Assembly: GCA_013298335.1 (NCBI GenBank)
Contig: JAAFHI010000017.1
Coordinates: forward strand, 1 to 13,819
Length of the DNA: 13,819 nucleotides
DNA from: Actinomycetota bacterium
Lineage (GTDB): Bacteria > Acidobacteriota > Blastocatellia > Chloracidobacteriales > Chloracidobacteriaceae
Direction of reading: 5' to 3'
Position numbers and translations under genes: made by a program. The notes under the pieces were generated by a model. That model did not search any database, had not been told where the DNA came from, and saw only the letters and a program-made list of their open reading frames with translations. Below are positions 6,693-12,688 of this stretch, one piece after another. Within the stretch, counting starts at the first letter, position 1. Each line of letters starts with the position of its first letter.

Positions 6693-8261
6693 ATGAATCT
6701 GCTTTTCGAACTTCCACCGCTTCCGACCCTCCGCGACACGATGCTGATCGTGCCGGAGTTGATGCTGACGCTTTTCGCTTGCGCTGCGCTGGTCGTCGAC
6801 ATCGCGCTGCCACGCGGAAAGAAGTCGCTGACCGCGTGGTTCTGCCTCGTCGGCATCGGGTTCGTTGCGCTCGCGCTGGTGCAGCAATACACGCTGAACG
6901 CCGACAAACTGCCGGTTGATGCGTTCTACCAGATGGCCCGTATCGACGGGCTGTCGCTCGTGTTCCGCGGCATCTTCCTGCTCGCGGCGGCGCTCTCGAT
7001 CGTGCTGTCGGTGAAGTATCTCGATGTCGAAAACGAGCAGCGCGGGGAGTATTACGCCCTGATTCTCTTCGCGACGACGGGCATGATGTTCATGGCCATC
7101 GGCAGCGACCTGATTTCGATCTACATCGGGCTGGAACTGATGGCGCTGACGGTTTACGTACTGGTCGGCTACCTCAAGCGCAACGAGCGGTCGAACGAGG
7201 CGGCCATGAAGTATTTCTTCATGGGAATCTTCTCGTCGGCGGTGCTGCTCTACGGCATGTCGATTCTGTACGGCGTGACGGGCCGGACCAACCTCGGACA
7301 GATTTCGGAAGCCATCGCGGGCTACACGCAGAACGGTCAGTTACAGGGCGAAGGCGATCCGCGGATGATGCTGATTCTCGCGCTGGTGCTGATCGGCGCG
7401 GGGCTGCTCTTCAAAATCGCGGCGGTGCCGTTCCACATGTGGGCCCCCGATGCCTATGAAGGCGCGCCGACGTCGGTGACGGCGTTCATGTCGGTCGGCC
7501 CGAAGGCGGCGGCCTACGTGCTGCTCGCGCGGGTGCTGCTGTTCGGTCTCGGTCCGCTGCGCGACATGGAAGGTCTGCCGGGCTGGTCAATCATGCTCGG
7601 CGTGGTCGCCGCCCTGACCATGACGGTCGGCAACATCGGCGCGGTGACACAGGAAAACATCAAGCGGATGCTCGCCTATTCGAGCATCGCCCAGGCGGGC
7701 TACATCATGCTCGGCGTGCTCGCCGGAACGCAGATGGGCTATCGCGGCGTGGTCTTCCACCTCGTGATCTACACGCTGATGAACACCGGCGCGTTCACGG
7801 TCATCATCTCGCTGCACCGCAAGGGCATCATCGGCGAAAAGGTTGACGACCTGAACGGCCTCTTCGCCAAAGCGCCGGGCGTGGCGGTGATGATGCTCGT
7901 CTTCATGCTGAGTCTGGCCGGAATTCCCACGACCGCCGGTTTCATCGGCAAGTACTTCCTGTTCGGTTCGCTCATCCAGAGCGGCAAGCCGTGGATGGTC
8001 TATCTCGCGGTCATCGCGGTCGTGAACACGGCGATTTCGTTCTACTACTACGCGCGGTTCATCCGGGCGATGTTCCTGAATCCGCTCAAGGAAGAGGCCC
8101 CGCTCACGCTGTCGCAGCCGATGCGGGTGACGATGGCGGTGTCGGCGGTGCTGGTGATGCTGTTTGGCATCTATCCGCAGCCGCTCATCAAGGTTGCCGA
8201 CCTCGCGGCCAAGAGCATCTCGACGGTCTACGCGCAGGCATCGGGCATCGCATCGAACTGA
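6693..8261 (+). CDS. nuoN: NADH-quinone oxidoreductase subunit N
   Basis: Proximal antiporter-like proton-pumping subunit of complex I, next to NuoK in the assembled membrane arm. Diagnostic segments are YIGLELMALTVYVLVGYLKR, with the conserved glutamate, FKIAAVPFHMWAPDAYEGAP with K241, and NIKRMLAYSSIAQAGYIMLG. The length of 522 residues is close to the family norm, and no large insertion is seen, unlike NuoL and NuoM here. The ATG at 6693 gives a typical N-terminus; the upstream bases are A-rich without a good Shine-Dalgarno, which suggests translational coupling to nuoM. An internal ATG at 6738 is possible but would trim the first hydrophilic residues only. This is the last gene of the nuo block, followed by a convergent hairpin. 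Confidence 0.96.
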   Translation: MNLLFELPPLPTLRDTMLIVPELMLTLFACAALVVDIALPRGKKSLTAWFCLVGIGFVALALVQQYTLNADKLPVDAFYQMARIDGLSLVFRGIFLLAAALSIVLSVKYLDVENEQRGEYYALILFATTGMMFMAIGSDLISIYIGLELMALTVYVLVGYLKRNERSNEAAMKYFFMGIFSSAVLLYGMSILYGVTGRTNLGQISEAIAGYTQNGQLQGEGDPRMMLILALVLIGAGLLFKIAAVPFHMWAPDAYEGAPTSVTAFMSVGPKAAAYVLLARVLLFGLGPLRDMEGLPGWSIMLGVVAALTMTVGNIGAVTQENIKRMLAYSSIAQAGYIMLGVLAGTQMGYRGVVFHLVIYTLMNTGAFTVIISLHRKGIIGEKVDDLNGLFAKAPGVAVMMLVFMLSLAGIPTTAGFIGKYFLFGSLIQSGKPWMVYLAVIAVVNTAISFYYYARFIRAMFLNPLKEEAPLTLSQPMRVTMAVSAVLVMLFGIYPQPLIKVADLAAKSISTVYAQASGIASN

Positions 8262-8268
8262 AAACCAA

Positions 8269-8348
8269 AACACAAAGACACGAAGGCACAAGGTCACGAA
8301 GAGGTTCTTTCGTGGCCTTTTCCCTTTGTGTCTTTGTGCCTTCGTGTT
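8269..8348. terminator. Bidirectional hairpin between convergent nuoN and the VOC gene
   Basis: The segment fills the 90-base gap between two converging stop codons. Arms 8269-8291 and 8326-8348 match as reverse complements at 19 of 23 positions, all differences being A/G transitions. An inner stem 8292-8300 with 8309-8317 (8 of 9) closes on an eight-base loop. The sequence consists of CACAAAGA/CACGAAGG words. Position and symmetry suit a terminator for both directions; the A-rich and T-rich flanks are modest. Confidence 0.65.
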
Positions 8349-8351
8349 CAA

Positions 8352-8792
8352 TCAGTGCTGGTTTTCAGGGGCATCGGACCGCCGCTGGAGTTCCTCATCC
8401 GACATGTCCTCGATGTGGGTGGCGATCCACCACTGATGACCGGCGGCATCGGACACGCCGCCGTGGCGGTCGCCGTAGAACTGGTTTGCCGGTTCCATGA
8501 TCGAGGTGCCGCCGGCGGCGAGCGCGGCCTGATACACCGCGTCGCAGTCCTCGACATAGAGATAGAACGAACCGGCCATCGGCTTCCAGTCGGGGCCGAC
8601 CTCGCCCATCATCATTACCGACGTGCCGATTTTGAACTCGACGTTGGCGATGCGGCCGTTCGGTCGGGTGGTGCGGCGGATTTCCTTTGCATCGAAGGCT
8701 TTCTGAAGAAATTCGAGCTGGGCAAAGGCGTCCGCCACGAGCAGGTAGGGAATGACGGTCGGGTAACCGTCGGGAATCGGTTTGACTGACAT
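8352..8792 (-). CDS. VOC-family (glyoxalase/bleomycin-resistance fold) protein
   Basis: Small cytosolic protein of 146 residues with the vicinal-oxygen-chelate fold, of the PhnB-like branch. It opens with YPTVIPYLLVADA, followed by the helix QLEFLQKAFDAKE, and has FYLYVEDCDAVYQAALAAG at the start of the second half-repeat. It then has NQFYGDRHGGVSDAAGHQWW and ends IATHIEDMSDEELQRR, a tail common in this branch. The substrate cannot be told from sequence; many members are unassigned, and a phosphonate role is not implied. The ATG at 8790-8792 (minus strand) is preceded by a strong GGAGGA (8800-8805), seven bases away. It lies downstream of the AraC gene on the same strand, but a 191-base gap with a hairpin separates them. 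Confidence 0.9.
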   Translation of the reverse strand: MSVKPIPDGYPTVIPYLLVADAFAQLEFLQKAFDAKEIRRTTRPNGRIANVEFKIGTSVMMMGEVGPDWKPMAGSFYLYVEDCDAVYQAALAAGGTSIMEPANQFYGDRHGGVSDAAGHQWWIATHIEDMSDEELQRRSDAPENQH

Positions 8793-8807
8793 TGGGGCAT
8801 CCTCCGG

Positions 8808-8840
8808 GATTTTCGATTTTTGATTGAAGATTTTCGATTC
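8808..8840. repeat. GATTTTCGATT direct repeats upstream of the VOC gene
   Basis: GATTTTCGATT occurs at 8808-8818 and again at 8829-8839, with TTGATTGAA between. The words match those in the nuoH-nuoJ gap (1006-1144). The array sits directly beyond the VOC ribosome binding site, as the arrays in the nuo operon do. Confidence 0.6.
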
Positions 8841-8927
8841 GAGGCCGTAAGCCTTGAACGCCCCGATTCTGAACCGGACGCGTTACCGGCGTATTGTAAA
8901 AATTTGACCCTGCTGCGAGGGGCCGTC

Positions 8928-8976
8928 GCCCGACCGTGAGGAGGGCGCAAACGTCAGCCCTCCCTTACGGTCAGGC
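8928..8976. terminator. Hairpin downstream of the AraC-type gene
   Basis: Arms 8928-8946 and 8957-8976 are near-perfect reverse complements (GACCGT, AGGG and GAGGGC words with one bulge and two mismatches) around a ten-base loop. It lies eight bases beyond the AraC stop on the minus strand, where a terminator is expected. No clear T-run follows on either strand, so it may instead be a palindromic repeat unit or an RNA-stability hairpin. Confidence 0.5.
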
Positions 8977-8983
8977 TGCTGTT

Positions 8984-9802
8984 TCAAGGCAATGGTACGT
9001 GGTTGAGGTGTTCGGTGCGGCGGGCGAGGTAGTCGGTCGGGGTGAAGCCGGAGAAGGTTTTGAAGTCACGGATGAAGTGCGCCTGATCGTAGTAGCCGCC
9101 ACCGAGCGCGACGTCGGCCCAGACCGGCGTGCGTCCGTCGTGGATGCTTTTCAACAGATTCTGAAATCGCTGAATCCGGCAGTAGAGCTTGGGCGGCAGC
9201 CCGACTTCCTCGGTGAAGCGTTCGATGAAACGGCGCGGGCTCAGGCCGATGGCGTCCGTCACGTCGCCGACCGTCCGGATGTGGGGAAGCGCGTGAAATT
9301 CGTTGAGGGCGAAGGCGACCGCGCGGTGGCGTCCTTCGTATTTGCCGAGTCGCGCGAGCAGCATCGTCTCGAAGACGGCGAATTTGGCCTCGGGCGTCGG
9401 CGCGGCGAGCAGGCGTTCGCGCAGTTGGTAGGCGGTGGTACCCCACAGGTCGTCGAGTCCAGCGTGGGCGTCGCGGAGGCGGTCGGCGGGGCCGCCGAAG
9501 AAGGGAAACGCGCCGCCCGGTTTGAACTGTACCCCGGCGACCGCCCGCTGCGCGGCGGTGTCGATGACGAACGTCCCGGCGTAGGCCCCGCTCACGACCG
9601 CCCCGCGAAACCGCTGGATCTCGCCCGGCCTTTCCTCGTCGTAAATCCGCGCGGCGTCTTCGTCGAGGTTGACGATCAGCCCCATCGTGCCGGTCGGCAG
9701 CAGGCGTTCGAGCCTGTGGGGGCGCGGCGAATTTTCGAACCACCAGTAAAAATCCACGAAGTCCGCGAGGCGCGGGCCGGGGCGGGTGATGCGGAAGCGC
9801 AT
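8984..9802 (-). CDS. AraC-family transcriptional regulator with DUF6597-like N-terminal domain
   Basis: DNA-binding regulator of 272 residues. The N-terminal part (about 1-150: RITRPGPRLADFVDFYWWFE, LPTGTMGLIVNLDED, GVQFKPGGAFPFFG) resembles the sensor-like domain found in many one-component AraC proteins. The C-terminal part holds two helix-turn-helix units, TVGDVTDAIGLSPRRFIERF at 177-196 and WADVALGGGYYDQAHFIRDF from about 228, then the signature FSGFTPTDYL. The start at 9802 was chosen over an upstream ATG at 9886 because a good site, AAGAGGTGA (9808-9816), precedes it. The longer version would also read into an inserted mobile element. The target genes and ligand are unknown; the neighbouring dinB and VOC genes are plausible targets. 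Confidence 0.9.
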   Translation of the reverse strand: MRFRITRPGPRLADFVDFYWWFENSPRPHRLERLLPTGTMGLIVNLDEDAARIYDEERPGEIQRFRGAVVSGAYAGTFVIDTAAQRAVAGVQFKPGGAFPFFGGPADRLRDAHAGLDDLWGTTAYQLRERLLAAPTPEAKFAVFETMLLARLGKYEGRHRAVAFALNEFHALPHIRTVGDVTDAIGLSPRRFIERFTEEVGLPPKLYCRIQRFQNLLKSIHDGRTPVWADVALGGGYYDQAHFIRDFKTFSGFTPTDYLARRTEHLNHVPLP

Positions 9803-9824
9803 GCGCGTCACCTCTTTCTCAAAA

Positions 9825-10002
9825 AAAGACGGGTAACTGTTAAGAGTCCCCCGCTTTAGCGGGGAGAATTTTCGAAATTCGACCACTTTCCAGCCTATTT
9901 TCCAGAAAAATCACGGACGAAGCCTGATTTTTCCTGAGAAAATATCCAACTGCCGAGCTTTTTCCCGCTAAAGCGGGAGACTCTGAACAGTTACAAAGAC
10001 GG
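9825..10002. mobile_element. Miniature inverted-repeat element (IS66-like ends) with 8-bp target duplication
   Basis: The element proper is 9833-9994 (162 bp). Terminal inverted repeats of 31 bp (9833-9863 and 9964-9994) match at 29 of 31 positions and begin GTAACTGTT. The flanks are a perfect 8-bp direct repeat, AAAGACGG, at 9825-9832 and 9995-10002. GTAA termini with 8-bp duplications are the known pattern of IS66-family elements. The element has no transposase, so it would depend on one elsewhere. Each arm contains its own palindrome (CCCGCT, TT or AA, AGCGGG), and the interior also folds (CAGAAAAATCA with TGATTTTTCCTG). Removing it and one duplicate would leave only 31 bases between the dinB stop and the AraC start. 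Confidence 0.88.
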
Positions 10003-10003
10003 T

Positions 10004-10510
10004 TTACCGGTTGGCGCGGACGACGTCCAGATAGTCGAGGAGGTCCGAAGGGGGCGGGACCGCGCCGACCTGCCGGATCAGCGAGACGAGCTGGCCGCGA
10101 TGAAACGCCGAGTGCGTGATGACGTGCTGCATCAGTTCGCCCAGCGGGAAGGTGTCGCTGCGGTCGCCCTTCAGAAAGGTGAATGAAACCGGGCGTTCGA
10201 GATCGGCGTCGGTGAGCCCCGCGAGAAAGGCGGCGCGGTCGGCTTCGACGTCGCGGAGCGCCTCGCGATAGGGCGCGAGCGTGTCGGCGGTCGTCCACGC
10301 GGGAGGCGCGTTGACGCCCGATCCCTTCCAGCGGGCGAGCCAGACCCATTCGACCACGACGAGGTGGGAAACGGTTTCGCGAAGGGTCGGGAAGCTCCCG
10401 CCGACCACGCGGTTGAACTGTTCGTCGGTCAGTTGGGCGATGGTGGTCAGGACCTGATCGTTGGCCCATTCGATATAGGCAAACAGCGAACGGAAATCGG
10501 CGAGGTTCAT
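10004..10510 (-). CDS. DinB-family putative metal-dependent protein
   Basis: Predicted cytosolic four-helix-bundle protein of 168 residues. Family features are the opening helix FRSLFAYIEWANDQVLTTI, TLRETVSHLVVVEWVWLARW with H49, and MQHVITHSAFHRGQL with H133 and H137. These three histidines make the metal site typical of DinB/YfiT-like proteins. Members are linked to DNA-damage response or thiol-transferase chemistry, but most have no proven reaction, and none can be assigned here. The ATG at 10508-10510 has GGAG (10519-10522) eight bases upstream; longer starts on this strand lack support and run into the divergent atp gene. It appears to be the first gene of a leftward unit with the AraC gene, now split by the inserted element. 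Confidence 0.88.
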   Translation of the reverse strand: MNLADFRSLFAYIEWANDQVLTTIAQLTDEQFNRVVGGSFPTLRETVSHLVVVEWVWLARWKGSGVNAPPAWTTADTLAPYREALRDVEADRAAFLAGLTDADLERPVSFTFLKGDRSDTFPLGELMQHVITHSAFHRGQLVSLIRQVGAVPPPSDLLDYLDVVRANR

Positions 10511-10546
10511 CGGGGGTGCTCCTGGAAATCGGTAAGGAATGGCGCG

Positions 10547-10576
10547 CTTGTATCCCGTCCGGCATAATCGGGTCAA
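10547..10576 (-). promoter_or_regulatory. Candidate sigma-70-type promoter for dinB
   Basis: On the minus strand TTGACC (10571-10576, five of six to consensus) is followed after 18 bases by TACAAG (10547-10552, four of six). Transcription would begin near 10540 and give a leader of about 30 bases before the dinB ATG. It lies in the short divergent region shared with the atp genes. A CATAAT at 10563-10568 on the plus strand could be a -10 for the atp side but has no matching -35. Confidence 0.4.
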
Positions 10577-10601
10577 TTCGACCGTGAAAGTACCGCCCCT
10601 G

Positions 10602-10838
10602 ATGAAAACACAACCGCCGGAATTCGAGGAAAAGCCCGGTGGCCGCGCGCGGATGAACGATTCGCTCGGCCTGGCGCTTTCGATTCCGGCGACCATCGTG
10701 GCCCCGTTCGTGGCTGGCTATTTCCTTGACCGCTGGCTCGGCACAACTCCGTGGCTGCTGGTTGTCTGCGCTCTGGGCGGACTGACGAGCGGCGGACTGC
10801 TGCTGTACCGCATCTGGAAGATGATGGGCGACGGCTGA
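10602..10838 (+). CDS. AtpZ/AtpI-like small membrane protein of the ATP synthase operon
   Basis: A 78-residue protein with a hydrophilic N-terminus (MKTQPPEFEEKPGG) and two hydrophobic helices: LGLALSIPATIVAPFVAGYF, then the short charged turn DRWLGTTP, then WLLVVCALGGLTSGGLLLY. This matches the AtpZ/gene-1 family, which sits at the head of many atp operons and is proposed to assist F0 assembly or c-ring formation, or Mg2+ supply. The start at 10602 is preferred. An in-frame ATG at 10539 would add 21 residues that do not look like family sequence and overlaps the dinB promoter region. The Shine-Dalgarno is weak. The subunit I gene follows 49 bases later. Confidence 0.8.
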   Translation: MKTQPPEFEEKPGGRARMNDSLGLALSIPATIVAPFVAGYFLDRWLGTTPWLLVVCALGGLTSGGLLLYRIWKMMGDG

Positions 10839-10845
10839 CCGGAAC

Positions 10846-10862
10846 GCGCGCACCCTGCGCGC
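10846..10862. other. Small GC-rich hairpin between the two atp leader genes
   Basis: GCGCGC (10846-10851) and its perfect complement GCGCGC (10857-10862) enclose a five-base loop. It lies seven bases after the upstream stop codon. There is no adequate T-run after it (ATGTATTT), so attenuation or RNA stability is more likely than termination. Confidence 0.4.
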
Positions 10863-10887
10863 ATGTATTTAAGGATGAGGTTAAAGG

Positions 10888-11349
10888 ATGAAGGATGAGC
10901 CGGAAGATTCGAACGATTCATACGACATTATCGAATTCAATGAAGAAGAACGCGCCGAGGCGAGTCCGGCGGCGACCGAGCGCCGGTTGTGGCGGAACCT
11001 GCTCCTGATGTCGGTGCTGGTGACGGTCGGCGTTTTCTGGCGGTGGGGAAGCGACATCGCCGTCAGCGTGGCGCTCGGATGCGCGCTCGGCATCCTGAAT
11101 TACCGCTGGATGCACAGCAGCCTGCGCGGCATCGTCGCGGCGAGCGGCGGCGAACGACCCTCGCGGTTCCAGTTGGCGAAGTTCTTTCTGCGCTGGCTGG
11201 TCGTCGGAGGCGTCCTTTTCTTTGCAAGTCGGGTTGCGCAGCTTTCCGTCGTTGCGGTAGTCTGCGGCTTATTTGTTTTGCCGCTGACCGTCGTGGTGGA
11301 AACGTTTTTTCAAGTGGCGTATCTCCCCGGACGGCGGGCGGCGAAATGA
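10888..11349 (+). CDS. atpI: ATP synthase subunit I (AtpI family)
   Basis: Membrane protein of 153 residues encoded just before atpB, the normal place for subunit I, an accessory factor for F0/c-ring assembly. An acidic N-terminal segment (about residues 1-30) precedes four hydrophobic helices: LLLMSVLVTVGVFW, SVALGCALGILNYRWM, FFLRWLVVGGVLFFASRV, and VVAVVCGLFVLPLTVVVETF. GILNYRW matches the family pattern after helix two. The ATG at 10888 lies inside a repeat word shared with the nuoJ-nuoK gap, and GATGAGG at 10874-10880 can serve as ribosome site. The next ATG (11008) would cut into the first helix, so the upstream start is favoured. Confidence 0.8.
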   Translation: MKDEPEDSNDSYDIIEFNEEERAEASPAATERRLWRNLLLMSVLVTVGVFWRWGSDIAVSVALGCALGILNYRWMHSSLRGIVAASGGERPSRFQLAKFFLRWLVVGGVLFFASRVAQLSVVAVVCGLFVLPLTVVVETFFQVAYLPGRRAAK

Positions 11350-11398
11350 ATTTCCCGCAAGTACATATCCCGTTCCGTCTTCTTTTCTCTTGAATCTC

Positions 11399-12217
11399 AT
11401 GAGTATGTTTTCGTCAATCGTTCTTGCGTTCGCCGGTGAACCCGTTGCCGAACATGCCGCCGAAGGAGCCGCTCACGAGCATCCGTGGCTCATCGAGCAG
11501 GTCTACCACCTGACCCACCTGACCGCCGACCAGTTGCCGCCGCACGTCATCATGCTGCTCATCGCCGCCGTGCTGTGCATCGTGGTCTTTCGCGTTTTTG
11601 CCGGCAGCCTCTCGGTCGACAAGCCGGGCGCGGGCCAGCAGGTGGTCGAGGTCATCGTGTTGCAGGTCAAGGACATGGTGAATCAGTCCGTCGGGTCCTA
11701 CGGCTTCAAGTATCTGCCGTATCTGCTGCCGCTCGCCGCGCTGGTGCTGACCTCGAACCTGATGGGGCTGTTCCCGCTCTTCGAATCGCCGACCGCCAAC
11801 TTCAACGTGACCTTCGCCCTCGGGCTGATGACCTTCGTCTACTACATGTCGATGGGCTTCATTCAGCAGGGAATCGGCTTCCTCAAGCACTTCACCGCCG
11901 GGCTGACCGCCGGGTTCATGGCGATCATGGGCGGGGTCATCTTCATCTTCGAAATGTTCAGCAACTGCCTGCGTCCGGCGACGCTCGGGCTGCGGCTGAT
12001 GATCAATATGTTCGTGGATGAAAAGCTCGGTATCGCGTTCGGTTCGCTGTTCGCCTATGTCGTGCCCTGTTTCTCGATGGCGCTCGGCACGTTCGTGGCC
12101 GTCGTCCAGACCTTCATCTTCGTTCAGTTGACCATCATCTACCTGAGCGAAACGGTCCCGCACGACGATCACCACGACGAGCATGAGGGCCACGGCGAAG
12201 CCGCCCACGCCCACTGA
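11399..12217 (+). CDS. atpB: F0F1 ATP synthase subunit a
   Basis: Stator membrane subunit that carries ions to and from the c-ring. The 272-residue product shows YLPYLLPLAALVLTSNLMGL (helix with the conserved Asn-Leu-Gly pattern) and the key segment NCLRPATLGLRLMINMF. In that segment, R199 matches the essential E. coli Arg210. Both ends are His/Glu-rich: residues about 15-32 (EPVAEHAAEGAAHEHPW) and the tail DDHHDEHEGHGEAAHAH. The start codon is uncertain: ATG 11399 was chosen; ATG 11405 and TTG 11390 are in frame nearby, and none has a good Shine-Dalgarno because the upstream bases are pyrimidine-rich. The upstream gap is 49 bases and the downstream gap to the small ORF is five. Confidence 0.95.
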   Translation: MSMFSSIVLAFAGEPVAEHAAEGAAHEHPWLIEQVYHLTHLTADQLPPHVIMLLIAAVLCIVVFRVFAGSLSVDKPGAGQQVVEVIVLQVKDMVNQSVGSYGFKYLPYLLPLAALVLTSNLMGLFPLFESPTANFNVTFALGLMTFVYYMSMGFIQQGIGFLKHFTAGLTAGFMAIMGGVIFIFEMFSNCLRPATLGLRLMINMFVDEKLGIAFGSLFAYVVPCFSMALGTFVAVVQTFIFVQLTIIYLSETVPHDDHHDEHEGHGEAAHAH

Positions 12218-12222
12218 TTTCG

Positions 12223-12408
12223 ATGGAACTCCGCGCCCGCCAGCAGTTACTGATTGCACTTAACGCCCTGCTGGCCGGCGGTATCGCCGTGGTCATCTGT
12301 CTGGCCCGGCGTACGCCGGCGCTGACGACGGTCCTGATCGCCGCGGTCTCGGCGTTCGTCCTGTGGGCGATGCTGACCTGGGCCGCGCGGCAGTTTGAAA
12401 ACAAGTAG
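12223..12408 (+). CDS. Uncharacterised 61-residue two-helix membrane protein between atpB and atpE
   Basis: I do not recognise this gene. The product has a basic start (MELRARQQ), a first hydrophobic helix (LLIALNALLAGGIAVVICLA), a short basic turn (RRTP), a second helix (LTTVLIAAVSAFVLWAMLTW) and a charged end (AARQFENK). The charge pattern predicts both ends in the cytoplasm or a helical hairpin. It begins five bases after the atpB stop, on the same strand, and shares the local GC-rich codon usage, which supports a real, coupled gene. No Shine-Dalgarno is evident, consistent with re-initiation from atpB. A role in F0 assembly or as an accessory subunit is suggested only by location. It lacks the features of subunit b (no long helical tail) and of subunit c. 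Confidence 0.65.
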   Translation: MELRARQQLLIALNALLAGGIAVVICLARRTPALTTVLIAAVSAFVLWAMLTWAARQFENK

Positions 12409-12417
12409 TCAGTGGTT

Positions 12418-12491
12418 AGTGGCCAGTCGTCAGTGGTTGGCCGTCAGTAAAGACGTCATTGTTCACCACTGACCACTGGCTACTGGCCACT
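12418..12491. repeat. CAGTGG-type inverted repeat upstream of atpE
   Basis: Arms 12418-12437 and 12472-12491 match as reverse complements at 18 of 20 positions, built from AGTGGCCAGT and CAGTGGT words. They start ten bases after the small-ORF stop codon. CTGGCCACTG here (12483-12492) is identical to a word in the nuoK-nuoL gap. The structure may partially terminate or protect the upstream transcript. Confidence 0.75.
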
Positions 12492-12572
12492 GTTCACAGT
12501 TCTTTCCCAACTCGGCTGAACGTCGTTTCCGAACGGCTCGCACTTCTTTTCGTTACCGCCGGTTGCCGGCAC

Positions 12573-12596
12573 CCTGCCCGTCCCAAACGAGGCAGG
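12573..12596. other. Small hairpin in the atpE leader region
   Basis: CCTGCC (12573-12578) pairs with GGCAGG (12591-12596), and the loop can add a CGT/ACG pairing. It lies in an otherwise unexplained GC-rich section of the 280-base gap before atpE. A pyrimidine-rich stretch with tandem AACCTTTTC words (12655-12680) then leads into the atpE ribosome site. Confidence 0.35.
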
Positions 12597-12688
12597 CGGA
12601 TCCCGAACCGGCGGGGCATCATCCCGCGCAGGCCGCCGCGACGTTTCTTCCGAACCTTTTCAACCTTTTCAATTTTTTTGGAGAAATC

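Noticed and set aside
2446..8261. NuoL/M/N as a Mrp Na+/H+ antiporter or formate hydrogenlyase cluster
   Set aside because: The H-J-K-L-M-N order, the NuoH quinone-site motif and the subunit-specific signatures fit complex I.
8352..8792. Naming the VOC protein PhnB or a bleomycin-resistance gene
   Set aside because: The fold is clear but the family is functionally mixed; nothing here shows a phosphonate or bleomycin role.
8936..9859. 307-codon open frame on the plus strand
   Set aside because: Antisense to the AraC-type gene, whose helix-turn-helix signature is clear.
9840..10853. 337-codon frame on the minus strand covering dinB and the inserted element
   Set aside because: Out of frame with DinB and reads through the mobile element; no coherent domain.
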